A stretch of 64,000 nt of DNA from contig CM060731.1 in NCBI GenBank assembly GCA_030704615.1, positions 73,078,756 to 73,142,755 on the forward strand, given 5' to 3'. Below are positions 59,280 through 64,000 of this stretch, piece by piece. A program made the position numbers and the translations under genes. How positions within the stretch are numbered: the stretch's first letter is position 1; each line of letters starts with the position of its first letter. The stretch is from Takakia lepidozioides. Its lineage: Eukaryota; Streptophyta; Takakiopsida; Takakiales; Takakiaceae. The notes below the pieces were generated by a model. That model saw nothing but the letters and a program-made list of their open reading frames with translations. It searched no databases and was not told the origin of the DNA.

Positions 59280-60680
59280 TGTATACGGCGGTTCCTGAGG
59301 GCTTACAGGAATTGCTTTGCCCTTAGTTTGAAGGACTTGGGAGCACTGAAGGGTCAAGAGATCCATATTGAGTTGGCCACTGACACGCCAATCTTTCGGA
59401 GACCCTATAGATACAGTGACATGGAGAGGTCTTTGATTCAGATGAGGACTCAAGATCTCTGGGAGGCAGTTTGGTGGAGCTCTCTGGTGGAGAGTATGCT
59501 TCAGCCACAGTGATGCCAGCCAAGAAGGATGTCTATGGCAATTGGACGGAGAGACGTATTGTGCGGTGATTACCGGCCTGTAAATCGTCAGACCAAGTCC
59601 GATAGGTATGCCATGCCGACACCAGAGGAGATCTTTGATGCCATTGGGCATGCCAAGGTCTTTAGCACATTGGATTTACGATCCGGATATCACCAGTTGC
59701 CAATCAAGGAGGCGGATAAGCAAAAGACGACATTCTAGGGGATCAATGAGCACGGGAAGGATTGCCTATACCAGTGGCGGTTCTTACCATTTGGGCTTAA
59801 AAACGCTCGTGCTGAGTTTCAAAGAGTCATGGACAGGATTCTAGCAGGGGTGGAGTTTGCTCGGTGCTACATAGATGACATCATCATCTTTAGTGCTACG
59901 GTGGAGGAGCATGAGAGACACCTTCAGGGGGTATTTGAGCGCTTGAGGGCGCACGGATTGAAGTTACATCCGGGAAAGTGCAAGTTTTTCCACAACCAGA
60001 TTGAGTATCTGGGTCACATGATATATCCTGGAGGATTGGGGGTACAGCAGACTAAGGTAGAGTCCATTGCACAGGTTCCACGCCCCACGGATGTGAGCCG
60101 AGTCGAGCTTTCATGGGGTTAGCAAACTATTATAGACGTTTGTTAAGGGATTTAGTGCCATTGCAAAGGCTCTAACCAAGCTGACCAAGGTGGACCAGGA
60201 GTGGCAGTGGGAAGATGAGCAAGAACAAGCTTTTCAAGAGCTCAAGGCGAGGTTGACCTCGGCGCCCATCTTGAGACGACCTATCAAGGGGCGTCTTTTT
60301 CAGCTGCATACAGATTGGAGCATGCTGGGGCTTGGAGCGGTGCTCACACAGGTGGATGATGAGGGAAGAGAGTTCGTAGTGGCTTATGCTAGCCGCTCGA
60401 ACAATGCTGCAGAGTCTAAGTATAGCTCATATGAGGGAGAATGCTTAGCTGCAGTGTGGGCCGTGGCACACTTCAGGTGCTATCTATACGCAATCTCTTC
60501 ACCCTTGTCACGGATCACCAACCACTCAAGTGGTTGATGGAGTCAGACAAGCTTACGGGGAAGCTTGCACGGTGGGCACTCATCTTTCAAGAGTATGACT
60601 TTCAGGTGGTGCATCGACCGGGTTTGGTCAATTGCAATGCAGATGGGTTGAGTTGCAATCCATGCACGAGCCAGCAGGAT
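59280..60680 (+). pseudogene. Reverse transcriptase and RNase H, copy 2
   Basis: RT of Ty3 type in several frames: MPAKKDVYGNW (59513), CGDYRPVNRQTKSDRYAMP, FSTLDLRSGYHQLPI, FLPFGLKNARAEFQRVMD, the catalytic YIDDIIIFS (about 59868) and HPGKCKFFHNQIEYLGH. RNase H follows: LFQLHTDWSMLGLGAVLTQ, SKYSSYEGECLAAVWA, VTDHQPLKWLMESDKL, HRPGLVNCNADGLS. Lesions: TAG at 59736 where the family has Trp (T-x-F-W), and frame breaks near 59450-59510, 60105 and 60500. Confidence 0.88.
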
Positions 60681-60869
60681 GACACTGGAGCTTGGTGGCA
60701 TGGTGAGACGGACGAGGAGATGGTGCCCGGATGGCATGCATCTGCATTTCTGTATCTTGGCAGCGGAAGGCCAGGTTGGACCTGCAACAGGGATGACTGT
60801 AGATCAAGTGTCTGAGGACCCTGAGGCCAGCAATGAGCAAGGTGCGCCCAAGATATACATGAGGATTCA

Positions 60870-62060
60870 GTTGTGTTGGACTACCTCTGCACTGGAGACA
60901 CTGCAGCCACTGTGACTGCCAAGGAGAGGGATCGGATCCTACAACGAGCCAAGAGGTTCAAGTGGGAGGGGACACACCTGCTCCGAGTGTGGGAGGATGG
61001 TCGAGTGAGGATTGTGCCTCACCCAACACAGCGGGCACGGTTAGTGCGGCATGCCCCGAGGAGTTGGGCATTTTGGGATGCGACGCACCATAGCCTACTG
61101 CAGGGGCAGTATTGGTGGCGTGGTATGCACACAGAGGTGCAACAATTTGTGGCTAGGTGCATGGTGTGTGACAGGGTGCATGCTTCATTCAACGCCCCTA
61201 CTCCACAATTGCACCCTCTTCCGATCATGGGATTGGGCTACAGGTGGAGTCTTGACTTCGCAGGGCCGTTGTCACTGACCATGCGCCACCAAGTACGTGT
61301 TGGTGATGGTGGAGCACTTCTCCAAATGGATTGAGTTGGTTCCATTGCTGATAAGGCTAGTGAGGGAGCTGCGTATGCATTCTTGGATTGTGTGCTTAGC
61401 CGGATTCGGTGCTCCGCTGAGGTACTCACGTACCACGGGAAGAGTTCTTGGGGGAGTTTTCATGCTTTGTGTGACAGGCCTTATAGACACCGACCACTTC
61501 TCAGGACCATTCCTGAGGCCGATGGCTTGGCAGTTGTTCAGACAGTAAAGAGGGTTTGCGCAAGTATGCTTGCAGAAGGGACACCTAGGAGATTGGGGAC
61601 CTTCATTTACCCCTGGTTAGCCATGGGCTACAGGTTCAGCAAGCAAGCATCACTTGCCTCCTTCTCACCATACTTTTTCTTCTCTTTGGTTGCCGAGAGC
61701 CGGATTTGCCCTACATCCATTCGCCAGAGAAGCTGCTACAGTCTTAATCTTGACGATCCGGACGTGTGGGCACATGCATGTGAGCATCGTGCAGAGTTGT
61801 TCAAGAAGTCAATGCCCATGGCTTTCGAGAACCTTGCCATTGCACAACACCGTGATACGTTGAGGTATGCTACCATACGTGGAGGGGGCTATCGTCCTGG
61901 GGTTCGGAGATTCAACAACCCTGGTGACTATGTCTATCTGCGCAGACTGCTCCTACGACCTTGGATGTGACTACTGGACGTGTTATTTGAGGGTTCGAGA
62001 GGTCTTGCCCTCAGGCGTCTTGGTCTTGGAGGTCGGGATTGCATAACTGGAAGGACCATG
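60870..62060 (+). pseudogene. Integrase, copy 2 (catalytic residues lost)
   Basis: N-terminal HHCC region: THHSLLQGQYWWRGM then FVARCMVCDRVHASF. Core: GYRWSLDFAGPL carries the first catalytic Asp. The second block reads EVLTYHGK (61422-61445) where T-D-x-G is expected, so Asp is replaced by Tyr. The third block EADGLAVVQTVKR lacks the Glu that normally follows G-L-A. C-terminal part: NNPGDYVYLRR (61915) and, in other frames, a TLDVTTGRVILRVREVLPSG-type tail as in other plant Ty3 elements. Broken into at least four frames. Confidence 0.82.
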
Positions 62061-62129
62061 TGCGTAATTGTGCACCATGTCCCTTCCGAATGTCATGCAG
62101 GATTGCCCCAAACCTGGCAGTGTATCTGC

Positions 62130-62284
62130 AAGTTTGAGGTGCATGTTGTGTGGGTCTGCTAAAGAGGCAGCCACCATGCTGGTGTGTTGATCGATGCTCT
62201 AGAGGTTGGCATATGGGATGCTTGACTCCACCCTCTGAGATGGTTCCGGATGGGGATTGGTTATGTCCACAATGCATTGGATAG
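62130..62284 (+). pseudogene. PHD finger at the C-terminus of the retroelement polyprotein
   Basis: Translation in two frames gives RCMLCGSAKEAATMLVC and then DRCSRGWHMGCLTPPSEM, DGDWLCPQC, a complete Cys4-His-Cys3 PHD pattern (C-x2-C, C-x2-C, H-x2-C, C-x2-C with the conserved Trp two residues before the last Cys pair). A one-base shift lies between LVC and DRC (about 62188). Stop TAG at 62282. PHD fingers read histone H3 tails, so this may have directed integration the way chromodomains do in chromoviruses; that role is inference. Confidence 0.75.
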
Positions 62285-62543
62285 TGGGAGTGGATACAAC
62301 CATGGAAGGCTAACAAGGCAACACCCCCCCCCCGCTACAGGGAGACCTTGAAATACACGAGGTCCTGGCTCAAGTTCACAGATTGCAAGACGGCGACTAA
62401 CGATGGGGCTACTCTTGTACCCTCCTTTGGTCCATAGAGTTTGAGTAAAATAGGACAGTGATAGAGGATTAGTACAGCTGTGGCTATTACATCTTGTAGC
62501 TATCTGGAGTTAGAGGGACCTATCCACCAGCTAGGGGGGCGAT

Positions 62544-63065
62544 TGTGGCAGACTACTTTATGTGCATATATTTGTGGTGTGGTTTGGACAGCGATTTAGT
62601 TGTGTCGCATACGTATGCGCACGAACAGCTGTCAAGTTTAATAAGCACATGTTGAAACTAACTAGAATAAAGCTAGTTATTTGTATTTAACACTTGGATT
62701 TAGGTCAAGTGTTAAATCAGGTGTCAAGTTTAGTTTGACACCTGAACTGTCTTATCTTCACCAGAGAGCGTCAGTCCGCGCAGCTCATCTCTCTCGAGTT
62801 TGAGCCTGCGCGACCGAGCTCTTCATCGTTTAAAGCTGAGTGTGCTTATGATGGGAGGGATAGGTTTGTTGTGGGGTGGAGTCCCATAGCTTGGGTGCCC
62901 CTGGCTCGACTTCTATTTTAAAGATGATAGTGTTGGTTTTTTTGTGTTTTCTCTGTTATTTGAGTTTAGTTCTTTCTTATCATTGTGGCAGACGACTTTT
63001 GTGCATATATGTGTGGTGTGGTTTTGGACAGCGATGTAGTTGTGTAGCGATACGTATGCGCACGA
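62544..63065 (+). repeat. 3' end of copy 2: A-B-A' LTR structure
   Basis: An 86-bp segment A (62544-62629, TGTGGCAGACTACTTTATG to GCGCACGAACAGC) follows the polypurine-like tract. Then comes B (62630-62984), which matches the first ~350 bp of the 5' LTR from TGTCAAG to TTCTTATCA. Then A' (62985-63065) repeats A imperfectly. The final ~95 bp of the 5' LTR are not present. The 3' LTR is therefore chimeric or misassembled. Confidence 0.65.
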
Positions 63066-63340
63066 CAAACTCATGTATGAAATCATCAAGCTCGACGGTG
63101 CCCACAGCTCCAGAGTACCGACCTGACCCCTTGGTAGCTCCATACATTTCCATTTCCTCCATCTATCCTACAACATGCATGGAAATGGCTTGCATCCTCG
63201 CGAGAATCCTCCTAACTCTGAGTCTGACCTTCCTCAAGACACTGAAGGTGAAGGTGGCCTAAACCGCATACCTCGTCTTGTATTCCCAATAGTATCGCTG
63301 TTGCTCGTACCGGCATTCTCCTTAACAACTGACTATCAAC
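63066..63340 (-). repeat. Inverted gag remnant, right part
   Basis: Continues the minus-strand gag begun at 50857-51092: reverse complement of the V-G-T-I-E-L-D-D-F and E-M-Y-G-A-T-K-G region, then upstream gag sequence to about 63340, with decreasing similarity. Confidence 0.7.
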
Positions 63341-63429
63341 CTGTCTCTAATCCCCCTTTCCACAAGGTAACTGGGTAGAGAATCTGTTGCGGCTTATGGT
63401 TTGGAATACTAGGTTCCTAACCTGAACAT

Positions 63430-63990
63430 GCACCTCAACCTGCATCCATCGCAGGCACTCCGAGGCTCTAGAAGTTCGCAAACTTGGACTCCAAACAGTC
63501 CACCAAAAGGCCCTAGGCGCCCGCCAATTAGTGGTCCTCCAGGTCTCCAACAGCCCTCACAATGGCTCCACAAGCCTGCCCAATATGGCCTCCCAAGGAC
63601 CTCCAATAGTCCTCCAAATAGCCCTTCAGAAGCTCTTCAAATCTGCCACGTATTGACCTCCAAGGACCTCCAACAGTCCTCCGAGAGCCCTTAAGAAGCT
63701 CCTCAAATCTGCCAAGTATTTGCCCCCAAGGACCTCCAATAGTCCCCCAAAGAGCTCTTAAAAAGCTCCATAAGTCTGCCCAATATGGGCCTCCAAGGAC
63801 CTCCAATCGTCCTCCAACCAGCCCTCACAAGTCTCCACAGGCCTGCAAAACATTGGCCTCAAAGGACCCCAAATAGTCCTTCAAACTGCCCCAAGCAGGC
63901 TCCACAAGCCTGCAACAGGCTTCAATAGATCCCAAATAATCCTCAAAGCAGGCCCCAAAAAGGTTCCAAGAATATCCACTGGCAGTCGAT
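63430..63990 (+). repeat. CTCCAA-rich minisatellite, ~60-bp units
   Basis: Eight or so imperfect units with CAAGGACCTCCAATAGTCC, TCCAAA-AGCCCT, GAAGCTC-TCAAATCTGCC and AATATGG or GTATTGACCTC. The array continues to the window edge. Open frames on both strands here are by-products of the 3-n periodicity. Confidence 0.85.
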
Positions 63991-64000
63991 TTTCATACGT

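Larger units (their letters stand above)
51093..63065 (+). mobile_element. Ty3-type LTR retrotransposon copy 2, with DNA methyltransferase and PHD finger
   Basis: About 12 kb, flanked by CAAACT on both sides (51087-51092 and 63066-63071), with the inverted gag sequence continuing across the gap; this marks a target-site duplication. Order: LTR, leader with captured host fragments, ORF1, gag with two CCHC knuckles, protease, C5-cytosine methyltransferase, RT, RNase H, integrase, PHD finger, polypurine-like AGGGGGGCGA (62533-62542), LTR. PR-RT-RH-IN order places it in Ty3/gypsy (Metaviridae). Every ORF has at least one lesion; it cannot be autonomous as it stands. Confidence 0.88.

Noticed and set aside
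63528-63806. 92-residue minus-strand repeat protein with W-G-P-W motifs
   Set aside because: Translation of a minisatellite whose unit is close to a multiple of three; frames are open on both strands.
1-64000. Bacterial or organellar origin of the window
   Set aside because: Spliced nuclear plant genes, retroelements and low gene density rule out a prokaryotic or plastid contig.

Overview
The window reads as nuclear DNA of a streptophyte plant, most likely a non-seed land plant (bryophyte, lycophyte or fern grade). Evidence: five recognisable plant genes split by GT-AG introns (a CCX-type cation/calcium exchanger, a plastid pTAC5-like protein with transit peptide, an SKP2A/B-like F-box/LRR protein, HYPK and ORC6), dispersed non-LTR and LTR retroelements, and a Ty3-type retrotransposon that carries a cytosine methyltransferase. 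I cannot name the species.

Region 1 (1-29.4 kb) is gene-bearing. In order: CCX exchanger (+, 384-4121), LINE fragment, pTAC5 (+, 6065-10764, with one out-of-frame exon), a tiny membrane-protein gene (-, 11464-12711) whose intron holds a LINE endonuclease fragment, LTR-like repeats, the SKP2-like F-box gene (+, 15950-20467), HYPK (+, 21368-21700), ORC6 (+, 23179-26409), then a LINE 3' end and a poorly understood minus-strand stretch. Their products act in different places (membrane transport, plastid nucleoid, SCF ubiquitin ligase, NatA/ribosome, replication origin); I see no operon-like logic.

Region 2 (29.4-34.6 kb) is AT-rich and repetitive: diverged tandem repeats, a solo LTR-like copy and two minisatellites.

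Region 3 (34.6-64 kb) is a nest of mobile DNA. Copy 1 of a Ty3-type element (34608-40509) has a leader holding a stearoyl-ACP desaturase fragment and is cut off just after protease. Then comes a 10-kb block (40.5-50.9 kb) with a decayed multi-exon gene joining a ParB-like domain to a beta-class (permuted) DNA methyltransferase, flanked by two minus-strand members of a family with a His/Cys cluster; the more complete one also has a SWIM zinc finger. The introns of the ParB-methyltransferase gene hold 26-bp palindromes, and a tandem array beside the second SWIM gene repeats a different palindrome with the same TGCGTYRACGCA core. Copy 2 of the Ty3-type element (51093-63065) has inserted into an inverted gag remnant (duplicated CAAACT at both edges). 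It encodes ORF1, gag with two CCHC knuckles, protease, a C5-cytosine methyltransferase with all main motifs, RT/RNase H, integrase and a C-terminal PHD finger. Its leader holds the tail of an LRR receptor kinase. All these mobile ORFs carry stops or frameshifts, so they are relics.

The strongest candidates for something unusual are the ParB-methyltransferase gene with its palindromes and SWIM neighbours, the retroelement that carries both a DNA methyltransferase and a PHD finger, and the finding that two copies of one retroelement hold different host-gene fragments in the same leader position.
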